Source of the DNA: Parus major
Taxonomy: Eukaryota; Chordata; Aves; Passeriformes; Paridae
DNA: 64,000 nucleotides
Direction of reading: 5' to 3'
NCBI RefSeq assembly: GCF_001522545.3
Contig: NC_031772.1
Span: 3,931,787-3,995,786 of the forward strand
Made by a program: the position numbers and the translations under genes. Below the pieces are notes generated by a model. That model was not told where the DNA came from and did not search any database. It saw only the letters and a list, made by a program, of their open reading frames with translations. Below, piece by piece: positions 37,341 through 50,959 of this stretch. Numbering within the stretch: the first letter of the stretch is position 1; the number at the start of each line of letters is the position of its first letter.

Positions 37341-39163
37341 TCTGCTTGACTTATTTAGCTGCAACAGAATTTCCACACCCAGAGTAAGATACAGTATTCC
37401 TTAATTTCAACAGTTCAAAGCCCATTAACATGTAATAAGTACAGCATTCATTGTTCTATTATGCATCCAAATATTGCTCTGTCCTTTTGGGAATCTGTTG
37501 GTTTGGATCAATATTATTGTAACTGGAAAATACCACATTGGAAAAGTGTAGAAAAACACAATATGGATAATTACAGAATCAATCCCACTTTTAAGAGACC
37601 ATTAAGACCAGCAGAAATTCACAGAATTAAGGGGGCTATTGATAGAAAGTTTTCAAATTATTAAAACCCAATTAATTTCCAGTAGTAAAAGAGAAGAAGC
37701 AGAGTAACATCAAGCTACAAGGTTATCATAATTTTCATTATTTTTTTTGTTTTTTAAGATTCCCGGTATCTTTTTTTTTTTTGTAAGTGCAAAGTTTTTA
37801 TCATTTTGCCTTGGTCACTAAATAAATAATCAAATTTTCCTCACACAGTACCAAATTACTTCTACTCTGGGCCAGATGTGACTGAAAACAATCTGAAGTT
37901 TTTGCAGGAAAATCCAAGAGATACGGGCACAAAACCAAAAATAAACAGGTACAATTGTTTATTCATTTGATTATGAATTAAATGGGTTTATTCTTTCCCT
38001 CAGTACAGCAGGACTTGCCTTTATTATTTGCCACCTAGTTCCACAAAATCACTGAACTGCATTTATCAAAACCTATGATGTTTTTGGTGGTGGTAGCAGT
38101 TCTAGCAGCCCACTAAGGTATCGTACATCAAACCAGAATTATAAAATCTGCTTCTGGAAAGCATTGCTTATTGAGAGATTTAGATACTGATTAAAGGGAA
38201 CTAATAATTTTCACACCCTACCCATAAATTACAACACTCTTCTAAAAGCTGCCACGAGTTTGACATTCAGATTAGCTCTGCTGCTCCTCTAATGGGCTTC
38301 ACAAAGTTCTCATTATTTCAGTAAGACTTAAGAAAGGAAGTGATCCAGGACTGCTTGGAGAGGGACACCTTTTATCTCACATGGACACAGCAATTTGGTC
38401 AAGTTCAGCAAAGATATTCTGATCATCACCAGTAATTTTGTCTTTTAGGTTATTTAAGGCACCCCTCACTTCATACAAAAGACCAGTACACTGTAATTTT
38501 ATTTTCAACACCCTTTAAAGTTCTTTTACAAATGTTACAGGTTTTTTATCAAGCAGATAAAAAATCTTGATGTTTAAACTCTTGTTTTTATCTCACACAC
38601 TCTCAGTTAATCCATCACAGAATACATCTTCAATGATAAAACTCTCCACACACTTTCTGGAGAAGATTAAATAGTCTGCAAACTTTTAAGCTTTTTTTTT
38701 TTTTTTCCTTAGGGAAGGGAAGTGGGATTGCTCTTTGACTGAATTTTACATTATTTTCAGGAAGTAAAAACAACGAATCATCATCATCATGGTTCTGAGG
38801 AACTGACTGTTCAAGATTTCCAGGCACCTTTTCACTTTCTATTTTTAAACCATTTGCAAAGGATTCACATACATTTTAATGGTTACAAAAATATAGTGTC
38901 AGAACAGGGAGTTTTTTCTTGTAACATTTTATCATTTTATGTTCCCAGGGATGCACAGATAAACCAATATTCCAATGTTCTCATCAGGGTCGGTATTTAT
39001 ACAGGTTCTTGATATAGACTGGAAGTAATGAAATTTAATTAAATATGCAGAACAGTAAAGAACTATTTATAAGGATGTAAATAGAGAATGGAAAATAAAT
39101 TCAGATCTTTAGCAAAATGTTCAGAGAAAAGACAAGAGAAAAAATTATCCAGGACACTGTATT

Positions 39164-39248
39164 TAAAAAAAAACCAAACAAAAAACAAACAAAAAAAACC
39201 CAAAACAAACAAACAAACAACCCCCCCCTCAAAAAAAAAAAAAATAAA
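39164..39248. repeat. A-rich (AAAC)n tract with C8 run
   Basis: Poly-A broken by C, including a run of (AAAC) units, an 8-base C homopolymer at 39221-39228 and a 14-base A run. It is a simple repeat, possibly grown from a poly-A tail, but no retroelement body is recognisable next to it. Confidence 0.85.
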
Positions 39249-40409
39249 GGAGGAAATAAAATAAAACTCCCCCAAAACCTTCTACTGCACAGTTGTAGCA
39301 GAAATGTAATGAAGGCAGAAAGGTACCACAGAACAAACAGAAAATAATAAACACAGTCCCCAAATCACCACGATGCTGCCTGCAGAAATTAAAGGTAATT
39401 ATTGTCAGGCATTTCTGAGCTCCCTAACCAGACACAGCTGCCATAAGGACACCAGCCAAGAAACAGTGATGGATCAGAAAACTGTGCTGTGCCATCTGCC
39501 ACACCAAAGTCACTCCAGCAGCAAAAGTTTCAAGAGTAAAACACAGCCCTAGTGCAGAAAGCACCAAGGTCCTGCACAGCCAGGCACAAGCTTGAAGATA
39601 GAGCTGAGATTATCCCTAAATTCAGTGTCTACAAAGTATTCTCTCACTCACTCACCCCCAGTCTTGAACTGAAAGTCACAGAACCTGTCTGAGGCACTTT
39701 AAAATCAATGTACTAATTCTTCAGCATCTCTGAGTGATAACAAAATTGAGGCTAAAGAAAATGGGTTCAGCAGTAAGGGAGTGTTGCTGATTGAAATGAT
39801 GGCAGCAAACAGGCAGCACTGGCATAATATTCAATTAGGTACCACCATGGTTAACCCTACTATTATTTCATTTAACCATTAATAAAACTCCTTTCTATAA
39901 CTGACTCTGCTTGGGCTAGCTGTGGAGAAGAGGGCTATTCTTCAACTGACTTATTTAAGGATCTACAAAGAACTGAAGAATCATTTCCATCCTCTTGGAT
40001 GAATCATTATCAGCAGTAGAATCTCACTTAGAGCACCTCACTTTGAAAAATGTCCTGGGAACTGCTGTAACGTTTACATCTATCCCTCTACTTCCCCCTA
40101 AAGACAAAAAAAAAAAAGGATCACTAGGAAAATCCACGTGCTGGATTACATACTTCAAAGCTTCTGGTTTTTCCTGTCCATTTGCACTTTAAATTTTCCT
40201 TTCTTCAGTTACCTTCTGCCAGCTGAAATCAGTCAGGGAACACCCAGGAAATAAACTGTGGACGTTTGTTGTCAAACAGGGACATCCTTCACAACAGCCC
40301 AGCAGTCTGGGCACAGTCAGGATGGTTTCCTGGCAAGGCTGTCCCCAGCCCCAGTATCCCCAGTGACCTGGGCTGGCAGGGAGCAGCTCCTGCTGGGATC
40401 TCTGAGAGA

Positions 40410-40743
40410 NNNNNNNNNNNNNNNNNNNNNNNNNNNNNNNNNNNNNNNNNNNNNNNNNNNNNNNNNNNNNNNNNNNNNNNNNNNNNNNNNNNNNNNNNNN
40501 NNNNNNNNNNNNNNNNNNNNNNNNNNNNNNNNNNNNNNNNNNNNNNNNNNNNNNNNNNNNNNNNNNNNNNNNNNNNNNNNNNNNNNNNNNNNNNNNNNNN
40601 NNNNNNNNNNNNNNNNNNNNNNNNNNNNNNNNNNNNNNNNNNNNNNNNNNNNNNNNNNNNNNNNNNNNNNNNNNNNNNNNNNNNNNNNNNNNNNNNNNNN
40701 NNNNNNNNNNNNNNNNNNNNNNNNNNNNNNNNNNNNNNNNNNN
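40410..40743. other. Assembly gap (334 N)
   Basis: A run of N whose right edge falls directly inside a tandem repeat, suggesting the gap is an unresolved repeat array. Long frames spanning it are artefacts. Confidence 1.
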
Positions 40744-40824
40744 ATCCACAGGGATCCACAGGGATCCATCCCAACTGCTCCATGATCCATGGATCCACAG
40801 GGATCCCATCCCAACTGCTCATGG
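40744..40824. repeat. GGATCCACAG / GGATCC(C)ATCCCAACTGCTC tandem repeat at gap edge
   Basis: Immediately after the gap the sequence alternates a 10-bp unit ATCCACAGGG with a longer unit GGATCCATCCCAACTGCTCC, which returns as GGATCCCATCCCAACTGCTC. The array is cut by the gap on its left, so its true length is unknown. The left flank of the gap does not share the repeat. Confidence 0.85.
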
Positions 40825-40995
40825 TGTGCATGGCAGAACCAGCAGTTGCCATCTGTGATCTGCTCAGCCTCACTCTGCACCCTCCCTCTGATGGGGCTGC
40901 AGAATTCCACTGCACAGCACAGGGATTTAGCCCTGAAATAACCAAAATAACCTTTCAGGGATGCTCAAACCACACATTTCATGCACAGGCTGCAC

Positions 40996-41208
40996 TGAAG
41001 GATAGTAGGAAGAAGTTTTTTACAGAAAAGCTGATAAAAGTACTGGGATGGTCTGCCCCAGGAGGTGGTGGAGTCACCATGCCTGGGTGTGTTTAAAAAA
41101 AGACTGGATGTGGCACTTGGTGCCACGGTTTAGTTGTTAGGGCTGGACTAGGTTGGACTAGATGATCTTGAAAGTCCCTCTCAACCTGGTGATTCTGTGA
41201 TTCTGTGA
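40996..41208 (+). mobile_element. CR1 LINE 3'-end fragment with octamer tail
   Basis: It contains AGGAAGAAGTTTTTTACAGA, GGTCTGCCCCAGGAGGTGGT, AAAAGACTGGATGTGGCACT, TTGGTGCCACGGTTTAGTTG, GGTTGGACTAGATGATCTTG and ends GATTCTGTGATTCTGTGA, two copies of the CR1 terminal octamer. The GACTGGATGTGGCACTTxGTGCCA wording differs from the other fragments here and points to a different CR1 subfamily. It is truncated at the 5' side and non-coding. Confidence 0.92.
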
Positions 41209-43250
41209 AGGAAAATTCTGCAGTTGTATTCTGGACAGACAGATCAGGCCTAAGAGCCAAACAGTTTGGAAATGAAGAGTCTGGATCCAAATTTGGGCCA
41301 TTCTCAGCTGTCTCAACAGGGCACTGCCCTGTCCTGGGGAGAACCCAGTGTTGGGGTGCTGGAGATGGAACAGAGCCCCATGTCCTGGGAGCCTTGGCTG
41401 CTCCTGCACCCCCTGAGCTCACCCTCAGCTCCTGCAGCCACGGCACCTGCGGCACCTCAGAGCCTGAGAGCCCCAGAGAGGCTCCTCCAGCCCTGTCTGC
41501 ACCCCACTGGCTCAGTGGTTAATTGTTAACTCACATATCCCCATCACAGACAAACTACTGAAGGGTTTTCCTCGGTGGAATCCCAGGAATTCTTTCTGAG
41601 GTAGCAGCATTTTCACTGCATGGCCCACAGATCACAGCCCTGGCTTGTCTGGTGTCCCCATCACAGGGCAGGGCTGAACCAGCCTGAGCACAGGGGACAA
41701 GGGGACAGCGTCCCTTGCCTCCACTAACACCACAACTTCTTCCTTGGCAAATACCTCTGGTGTTTGGGTAAGAATCCAAAACTCAACTCCATTCCGCTGG
41801 TGTCTCGGGTGCAAGTGACTCCTGCACATTTAAGCAATGCCCAGCCACTGGAAATCGGATTTTGATGGTGAATACAAGGGCTCTGAGCTTTTCAGGTGAC
41901 CCTCAGTGTCTGCTAATCTCATGCTACAGCTATTTTTTTCCAGTTTCCTGATTAGTCAGACTGTGCCTCTCCTTCATATTAGTTTGAAAGCTTTTCTGTC
42001 AAAACTGTGAACAAGTAAATTAACTAAAGGAGAACTATGAGTAATCAAATCCTGAGGTTTGCAATTAATTAAATGAAATGGTGAGTCAGTGAACTGAAAA
42101 ATGGTTTTATATTAAAACAAAACATTTAATTAAATTAACAGTCAACACATTGCAATTAATAATACTCAAAAGGAAAAATGAAACCCGGTTTAGCTGTGCC
42201 ATATTATTTCAGTGTAACAGTCAAGCATTGTGCATTGGCTTGTTTATTATTTGCATTCAAAGCTGCTATGGGTCAAGCATGCTGTGCAAAAACAGCAATG
42301 ATGAAATATCTGGTACCATGAAATGTCAGTATGAGAGACCATATTGCCAACAGTGAAAACAATCCTGAAACCTCCAACAAATTAGATTTTCCAAGACTGA
42401 AAAGGAACACTCACTTTAATTAAAATTAATAAGTAAATACATATAATATACTTTACATTTTCAGAACGACTGCAAAATTTTGCTAATTAAACAATTTAAA
42501 AAAATCACGCTGGGAAGTGAAGGCTTCTCTGTAGCTGAAATGAATCATCCTTGCTTAGTGATAAATAGGGAGGCAAAACACAGCACTACACAAAGGGCAG
42601 TGAAACTGAATTCTTGGGTAAGAGAAGTAAAACGCCCAAAGTCTTAAAGCAGTTTGGAGATGGGTCCAGACTTATAAGTCTTGTTACTGCAGATGTTTTT
42701 CATGTTTGTGAACCCAGCAGGAAGGTGTAGCTCTAGTGCAAGTCCTGTTTTCAGTGATGTGTGAAGATTCCCTGGCTACCACTTGGGAATGGTCACAACA
42801 ATCCTTCAACGTGAATCATCTGAGAGACCCAGGGATGGAACTCGGGGAGCAGCTGGTGAGTAACCGGGCCCTGCAGGCTGGGGATGGATTTTGGAGAGCT
42901 GTGTCATGGGCTGGGCTGTGGGAGCATCACCCCAGAGCTGGGAGGGCACTCAGAGCCCAGGCTGAAATGCAGGACATCCATCTGATGCTGCCCAGCTGAA
43001 ATGCAGCCAACAGCCAAGAAATGCATCACCACACTGGAGCTTCTTTCATCTGTTCTTACACCTGCAGCCAGTTGTTCTGGCATTACAACTGTACCTCAAA
43101 AATATGTTCTTTCCACTTTTGCAACAGGAAAACACCCCAAATGACAGCAAGAACTGATTATTTGAGGAGAACATTGGAAATTTAGCATTTATCATGCAGC
43201 ATGATCAAGGCAAATGAGAAAATGAAGACTTCTTGATTTATTTAACGGTG

Positions 43251-43357
43251 CTTGGAGCAACGTGGTCTAGTGGAAGGTGTCCCTGCCCATGGTAGGGGGT
43301 AGAATGAGATGACCTTTAAGGTCTCTTCCAACCCAAACCAATCTGGGATTCTCTAAC
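43251..43357 (+). mobile_element. CR1 LINE 3'-end fragment
   Basis: The sequence reads CTTGGAGCAACGTGGTCTAG, TGGAAGGTGTCCCTGCCCAT, GGTAGGGGG, GAGATGACCTTTAAGGTCTC, TTCCAACCCAAACCAATCTG and GGATTCTC. This is the sense-strand CR1 3' end, the same subfamily type as the fragments near 5.3 and 24.0 kb but in opposite orientation. Confidence 0.9.
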
Positions 43358-46300
43358 CACACTCAGCTAATGAAAGTTGATGAACTAATGAAGATGATCC
43401 TTACCAAAATATTTCAGACAATACTTTAAAAATTTTGAGTGGTCTAACATTTTTAAATACCACCCCTTCAAAATGTCAAAAACATTATACTATATACTAT
43501 ACTATGGCAAAAGAATCCTACTGAGGGGGAAAAAAATCCAAACAAGTATTACTCATATTTGTCAGGAATTGTGAGAAATTAATCTTTCACAGAGAAGCTC
43601 CAGTCATCTTGAAAATGTCACAGTCTTTTCTTGAGGGACTTGATTCCCCACTTTTGTGCAGTCCCTAAATATTCCCCAGGTAACTCCCCCTCCTGCAGCT
43701 GCTGGATGGGGACAGACACACAGACAAGTCTCTTCATCCCACACAGGTCAATGGATGTTCCATCATCACCCAGGCAGTGATGCTGGGGAAAACACTGATC
43801 ATGTCATTTAAAGACTTTGCCAAATGCTCCAGGGATCAGAATTAGCGTTGCACAAATGTTTCTGAGTTTCTGATGGCTTGATTTTGCAATCCTGGTAATT
43901 TCTGTTTAACATGGTGTGCTTGCTCGCCTTACTTTAAAGTACAATTTCATGCAAAAGTTCACATGAGCACAAACAAGATTAAAAACCCCAAACATCCAAA
44001 CATCCCTGCCACTCTGTGGAACAATTCACATAAGCAACAGGTTGTCACTCTCTAATTTCACACATTTTACATCCTTTAAGAGCCCTGATTCTTACAAATC
44101 TGGGGGTCTGCTCTAAACATGGGGCGAGTTCCAGATGATTTCACCCTGTGTCTATCTCTATTATTTAAGCTTCTCACCTCACTCATAACCTCTGTCCTGA
44201 TCTTATCCTCCCTGACTTCCATCAGAAAGACTGGAACCATTTTTAATGTGAACATTTGCCATCAGGTACCTGGGATATTTCATATCCTCCATCCACATGA
44301 GGAGATGATGACCCAAGAGCCGTCAGATTTCCCGTCTAGACCCAAGGGGCTCCGTTAGAAGTACAGAGAAATTTGAATCCCAAATTTGTGCCTGGATCTG
44401 TAAGATGAGCACTCCTGTTCAAGCTGATGCACAGCAAACCCAGCTGTGTATTTTACACTTGACTTCCTATTCAAAAAAGGCACCTGCATCTCATGCGAAA
44501 CTAAACTGCAGCTTCCCCTGTTGGAGGGAAACAGGAAAATCACAACTTCAAAAAGCACTGAGAGGGTTACACTGCTTTTTTTGCCCCCATAATTCTTACA
44601 GTGGGTCTCATGAGAATTGATTAATTTTGTGACATTTTCTGCTCTTTTTTACAATCTATGTCACGAGAATGATTTGTCAAGGCTGTAATGCGTAATACTT
44701 TTAGTATTCTGCACTACTGTGACCTTTACCTTCCTCTGTATATTTGATTGACTGACCACCCCACTTTGGATGTGCAGCTTTCAGAAGATGGAAGCACATG
44801 CCAGACACAGCAGCCATTGAATTACCACTGATAAAAAAATCAAACCCCTTGATAACTTTTACATTCTTCAGCACAGATCTGATGCAATTTTAGTCATGCC
44901 ATTGAAACTTTTCAACACAAAATGGAAACTTACAATATGGGGTGTATTTAAGCAGTGTTTTCAAACATCAAGAGAGTGACAAATTTATGCATAAGGACTC
45001 TGATTTCACTAAGTTAAATTAAGGCTCATAATCACCCAAACTCTCAAAACTATCTGCTTATGCTTTCATACTGCTGTCACAGATTAAAGATTGCAATTCT
45101 ATGAGATAAGGACTTGAAAAATTAAAAATGAAACCAGAATTGCATTAAATTACCTCCCTGAGAACACCACAAAATAAATTCCATTTACAAGAAAAAAAAT
45201 ATTAACTCCAAAATGCTAAACATTCAGTCACAGGAAACAAGTGGTGGTTACCATCAACACTTGATTCTGACTGGAGGACCTTGTTATCCATTTTAGAATA
45301 TTCTTGGGTTCCTAGGAACTTAAAATTATGTTATCAATATATTAAACCTCACAGTCCTCATACTGACCATGCACATTATACTCCTCTATAACCACAGAAG
45401 TCTGCCATGGTGCACGTGCTGCCATCTGAAATCAGAATTTGCTGTTGTTTCTTTTTTCTCCACATTTATTCCTTTCCCATGATGTCAGTTTCTGTGGGCT
45501 TCAAGCACCTGTCCATAGGCAGTAATGACAGAAGGGAAATGGCAGAAGTTTCTGGAAGTCCTTTCAGCTAAGTACCAAAAAGTCTGAAAGCTTATCTGGA
45601 GCTGGCACAAATCTCTCGAGCTTGTAAAATTAATTGGGCTGGAAGGTCTTCTGAGAATAAGGATATCTTTGTGAGTAATTTCAAGCTACTTCCTACTTGT
45701 GACAGGAAAATACCATACAAATATTGGTTTTGTATCAGATGACACACAGCAGCGACATCCCAGCTGTCTCAATGCACGCTTTTAAAATGGTGCATTTCAA
45801 GGATTTTAAGTGAGTAGTGAGTTCCACAAATTCATCATGCTACAATATCTCACAAAAAAACCTCAACACACTGCCAGGATCAGCACTGCTGGTGGAGACT
45901 GGATTGTCACAAGTATGGTTTGCAAATTTGTACAATCATGCTGCTGCTTCCACAAAAGCCATTTTCAAGCCTCTGCCAGAACAGAAACTGAATGCTCTGA
46001 TCACACACAGCTCTTGGTTACTTAAGGCTGAGAAATCTGCAGCCAGTTCGTAAAACCCACAAAAATATTATGCTTATTTGAAGCACAATAATCTAAGCAG
46101 TGAAAAGAGAGAGCCCAGACACTCCTCTCCAAATGGCATTTAATTAACACAACCTCCAAAGATTCAAGTCTGAAAGAAGCATCACTTAGGAACAAAAATT
46201 CCTGGAATGTTCTTCTGAGACCTATAACCATATTGCAATTCTGGCTGTCGAATTAAAGCAAAATATTCATGCTTTAAACCACAACTTATTCACAATGAAA

Positions 46301-49300
46301 AATATTTGGGGGTGGCATTAGGGGATCTCCAGCTTCAAGCAGAACCTGTCATGTTTACAATTGCTGCAATTGGACAAAATTTGTAGAATGTTGTGAACAA
46401 ATGCACTTCTCCTGGAGTAACCAATTCCCAAATGAATACTCTATTTATTGTTCAGTGTAAAATAAAATAACATTTGGGGGAGCAGGAGCATCAACCTCAT
46501 CAAATGAGGAGTGAACCTACTGCCACATTACGATCTCTTTATACGCTTTTGGCTTAACGAAACCTGCTGGCTTTCTGGTTTGTTTCCCATTTTAGGGAGT
46601 GGAAAACCACATTTCTCCAAAGCAGGAGCCACAGCCTGATCTTCACACAGCAGCTTTTGCCACCAAAGCCCTTCCACCAGTGCTGGCTGTGGCAAGAAGG
46701 ACCCTGTGGTACCCTGGCACTCACGTGGCTCCCCTCTGGAAGAAGGAAATTAAATATTCTGCATGAGTTCCTTTCACTTCCAGCAGGGATGGAAACTCCA
46801 AAGGGCTGCACCTGAGGAAGGACAAGCTTCCATGCAATGCTCCAGCCTGCACAGCAAATCCCCGTGGCAGGAGCTGCCCAGACACCTCCCAGAGCTGAGC
46901 TGGGGCTCTGGGCACCTCTGTGAGCAGGTGATGGATAAGGGCAGTCCCAAACTGCACAGGGAAAATGAGGAGGCTGCCCACAGGCTGCAGGAACCAGGTT
47001 TAACTTCAGGAAATGTTCAGAGCACAGGTAAAGAAACAAAAGAGCCCTGTTTTCCTCTGAGGCATGAATGAATGACTATTGATCCCAGCCAGAGTGTGAG
47101 GAATGTGATTATGGAGCAGTGGGCACCTTTCTTTCTTAAGCATTTTTTTTTTTACTTCTGATCATTCTGATCTCTCTGTTTTTCAGTTACTTTCCTACAG
47201 CTTTGCTGAAGCTTATTCATGCACATTTACTTGCACAAATAACACAGGAGACATGTAATTTAGTCCCAATAGGTTAATATCACCTTTGTTTATGAAGTTA
47301 TGCCAGAATAGCTATTTCCATTTTACGCTGTGCAAGGTAAAGAACATTTTTCAAAGCTGAGACACTGACTGGAAGCTTATTTTCTTGTTCCAGGTGGTGA
47401 ATAAAAATAACACGTAGAAGATGAACTACACCATTTTTAAAATCTTAAAGGATGTGTCTCTACTCATTGGTCAAGCTGAATTAACTTCCAGCCTCCAAGC
47501 CAAATGCAGGCTGGAGGAGGAGAGGAATAATTTAGTTACTGAATTGAAACACTGAGTAATCTAAAATTATGCAAATATTCTTTTTGCCCTTGCAGATCTT
47601 TACATACAAACTCTACTGGTCCTTACTCCTGAGTTTGCACCAGTATAGCAGCTTCATTTCTTCTAGAACTATGGCAACAAACATTTTTAGATCAGGTTTT
47701 GTGCAATTATTTCAGTAGTCAAAGTATGTTCAGATTTTAAAATAGATTCTCAGGATTTTTAAAATTGAAATTAAATAAATTTACTTTAAAAATAAAACTG
47801 CATTTAATATAAATGATGTCCAAGATGTACTGAGATATTTTTATTCAATTCAGAAAAATACTGCAGGTATCTGTCATCCTGCTTTTCTAGAATTCTGCAT
47901 TATATAACTAACCCCTTGCAAGCATTCATTTTACAATTATTGCACTCTGCAGTCCTCAACCATTTCTCATTAATACTGTGCTTTTTGCAGTTATATGTTT
48001 AGAGCTGAGAGGTTTAAATCTGCTTTAAGGCCTTTCCCCCATTGCTAAATTCATTATTATAAAGTTATCTAGGTAATATTCCACTGTATTCCCAGTAAGC
48101 ATTTAACTCTGGTCTTAGAAGCTTAACATGCAGAACATCTGTCAATTGTGAAGTTTATTAAAATGACCAATTCTGCTTCTTCTAAAGATTTAAATAAATC
48201 TCTTCAGTATTTATCTACTGTATCCTTTAACTGACATTTCCCTAACAGTAGCCCTACATTGATAAGAATAGATCTAATAGACATTTATCAATTAGTGTCT
48301 GAGCACTCAGGATGTTAAATAGAAATCCTAACTGTAATTTTATTCCCCTGCATATTTTTAGGAGCTGGTTTGTATTTAAGAAAACCTACTCACTTCCCTT
48401 GGGCTGAGGATGGATGTCAGACTCTCCTAATGAGAAGGACCTTACAGATGACCAAGAAACTTATTTATATTCTCTTCAAGAAATAAATAATTTGTTCTTG
48501 TTTCTTTTGAAAAACCACCAAACTGCTCATACTTGGGAAGAAAATTAACCTCTTTACTGATTAATCACTAGGCAGCTTTGACTGGCGAAGAGAAAATTGT
48601 ATTACAAATGAACAGCTACCTGTTATCAAATTACAAGGCATTTTCATCAAAGGACCCAAAAATGCAGCACATTGACCAGTGTTTCCACTGACCTGGGGGG
48701 ATTTTTCCAGTTAACAGCTTCTGAAGAATGCTGCCTTTTGATTCTTGTCTCTGACACAAAAATGATTGTCCCATTTAGCCACTGCTCTATCACATACATC
48801 AGAGAATCCTATTTACTCACACGCTACTGGAACATTAAAACACAATACTGTGATTGTCTCTGGAAGAAAATTCTAAAGATTGACTTTTTTTCCTTTTTTT
48901 TTTTTTTGTAAAGGGAGTGAGATCAAAAGCTAACTTTAATAGATGTTTGACTAAGGTCACACTCCTAGGAAATGGAACACTGAAGATGAAAGAGAACAAA
49001 TAGATTTGGTTTTTGATCTCAGCCAAATGCATTTGGCATTGTTTAGCTTTTGTAAAATACTTCAACTTTAGGCTGTATCTGACTATAATGAATTGGTTGA
49101 AGGTTTCAATAGTTTGGTAAGACTTTAACATGTACCAACATTTGGAAAAACATCTGAAGTACTTGGCCAGATCTTTTTATTACTGGAATGATGTGAGGTC
49201 AAGTCTAAACACGGCTGTTGAAACTAGATGCACATAAACAATTTTTAGAATATATTTTCCTAACCTTAGGTGGATTTAAGAGTTACTATCCATTAGTGCT

Positions 49301-50915
49301 GTAAAATCAGGAGCACTGGTACTTCTTGCAAGAAATTTCAGGGCAAAGTGCAGAGCACTGAGGAAAGGTATTGGAATACTCAACCAAAACAAACAATTGT
49401 GTCCCTAACCAAGAATGCAGATTGGATCCTTTTCCCAAATTATTCCACAGTTCTTGGGGACATCCACACTTGTAATCTAAACAGGAGTAAGAGAGGAATG
49501 GTTTACAATCTACAAACTATCTCTTTCAAATTTGTCAGCAACAATGGTGTTTGCTAACTAAAGATGACTTGCTTAATTAAGGAAAAAGATAACACTCATT
49601 AAAGAAAAAGGCTTAAATCATTCATTTATCATTAATTTAATAAATATATTTATTTATTATAATTTATCATTATTGCTAGAAAAAATTAATTATCATTTGC
49701 CAACAGAAGAACTGCGGAAACCTCTAAACCACTTGGTAGGCTACAGAGTCAAACCTTCCAAAGTATTTCCACAGGCCCTGACAAAAATCTGTGATGGCAG
49801 AAAATGCCCCAACCCCAGAGTTCAAGACTTCCTTTTTAGCATTTTGAAGAAAATTAATTAATTAATTAAATTTTTACACCACAAACTATATTACAATAAA
49901 AATTACTCTGAGTTATGCAAACATTTGTCCTCAGAAACACTACAGAATTTATATAAAGGGAAGAACTTCCTGCTCTTACTTTCAAATTATTCTATCACCA
50001 GTGTTACAGCAGCGATAAGGAGCTGCTAAAAAAGCAGAGATATTTCCCAAGACACAAAGTCAGGTATTTATCATCATTAAAGGAGACACACCTGACCACA
50101 GGCCCTAAAAGTAAAGTAGGGAAGGAAGATTCCCCACACATTTTTCTCAGTACTTTCCTCCAGGGCCACTTAAAACCCACCCCAAAGACATCTCGGCCAT
50201 TTGCTCTCCAACCTCCAGCCACAAATTTAACCCCACCAAGGTTCTTTCCTTCTTTATACTGTTTATTTCTTAAAAAGGGAAAATATCTCAAACTTTCCCC
50301 TCTCTTGTTTCAGAAGGACATGGCCTATTACACCTTTTGCTGTTATTTATTGCTTTCTGTACCACATTTCTGCTGCTGAGGCAAGAAGTGATTTGCTGAG
50401 CCCACCTGGACACTGAGATCTCTGCAGGGCAGAAACCCCACTCAGCTGAGCTCTGACCCTCCCAGGCACACAACACCTGCACCCAGCAATATCTCAGATA
50501 TTACAAATATGCACCACCTTTTATTCACTAAACCTTCCTGCAGGACCTCACCACACATCACAAATAAACCTGGTTTTCTCCTCAGCATCTCATTTAACCA
50601 AAAAATTATATCCTCAACCTTCAGATCACACCCAGCCTCAAGGGCCAGCCAGTGCTGACCCACACTACTGCAAACCTGATGCTTCAAAATCCCTGCCTCA
50701 AACCAGAAGGATCAGTAATTGACAGAAAATAATACAAATCTAAGAAGACAACTCCACTTTACACCAACACACAAGAGCTGTTCATCAGTGTTGTAATACC
50801 TTGTTCTCAAGGACAGAAAACAGGGATGGAAGTCATGGAAGCAAGCTGGGTATCAGCTTAGGTATAAACTTAATTTTAGATAGGCTGTTATCCACTCTGC
50901 ATGGAGGGGATTGTT

Positions 50916-50959
50916 TTATATATGTGTATATATATCTATATATAAATAAGTAAATATAT
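50916..50959. repeat. AT-rich dinucleotide microsatellite
   Basis: TATATATGTGTATATATATC followed by TATATATAAATAAG, an imperfect (TA)n with TG and AAT interruptions. Confidence 0.8.

Noticed and set aside
37461..37664. Plus-strand 67-codon frame ending in a basic LRPAEIHRIKGAIDRKFSNY-like stretch
   Set aside because: It looked protein-like at first, but no family is recognised and there is no flanking splice or retrocopy evidence. The length is within chance for AT-rich intron.
40189..41096. Long open frames across the second N run
   Set aside because: These are gap artefacts. The right part also runs into a tandem repeat and a CR1 fragment.
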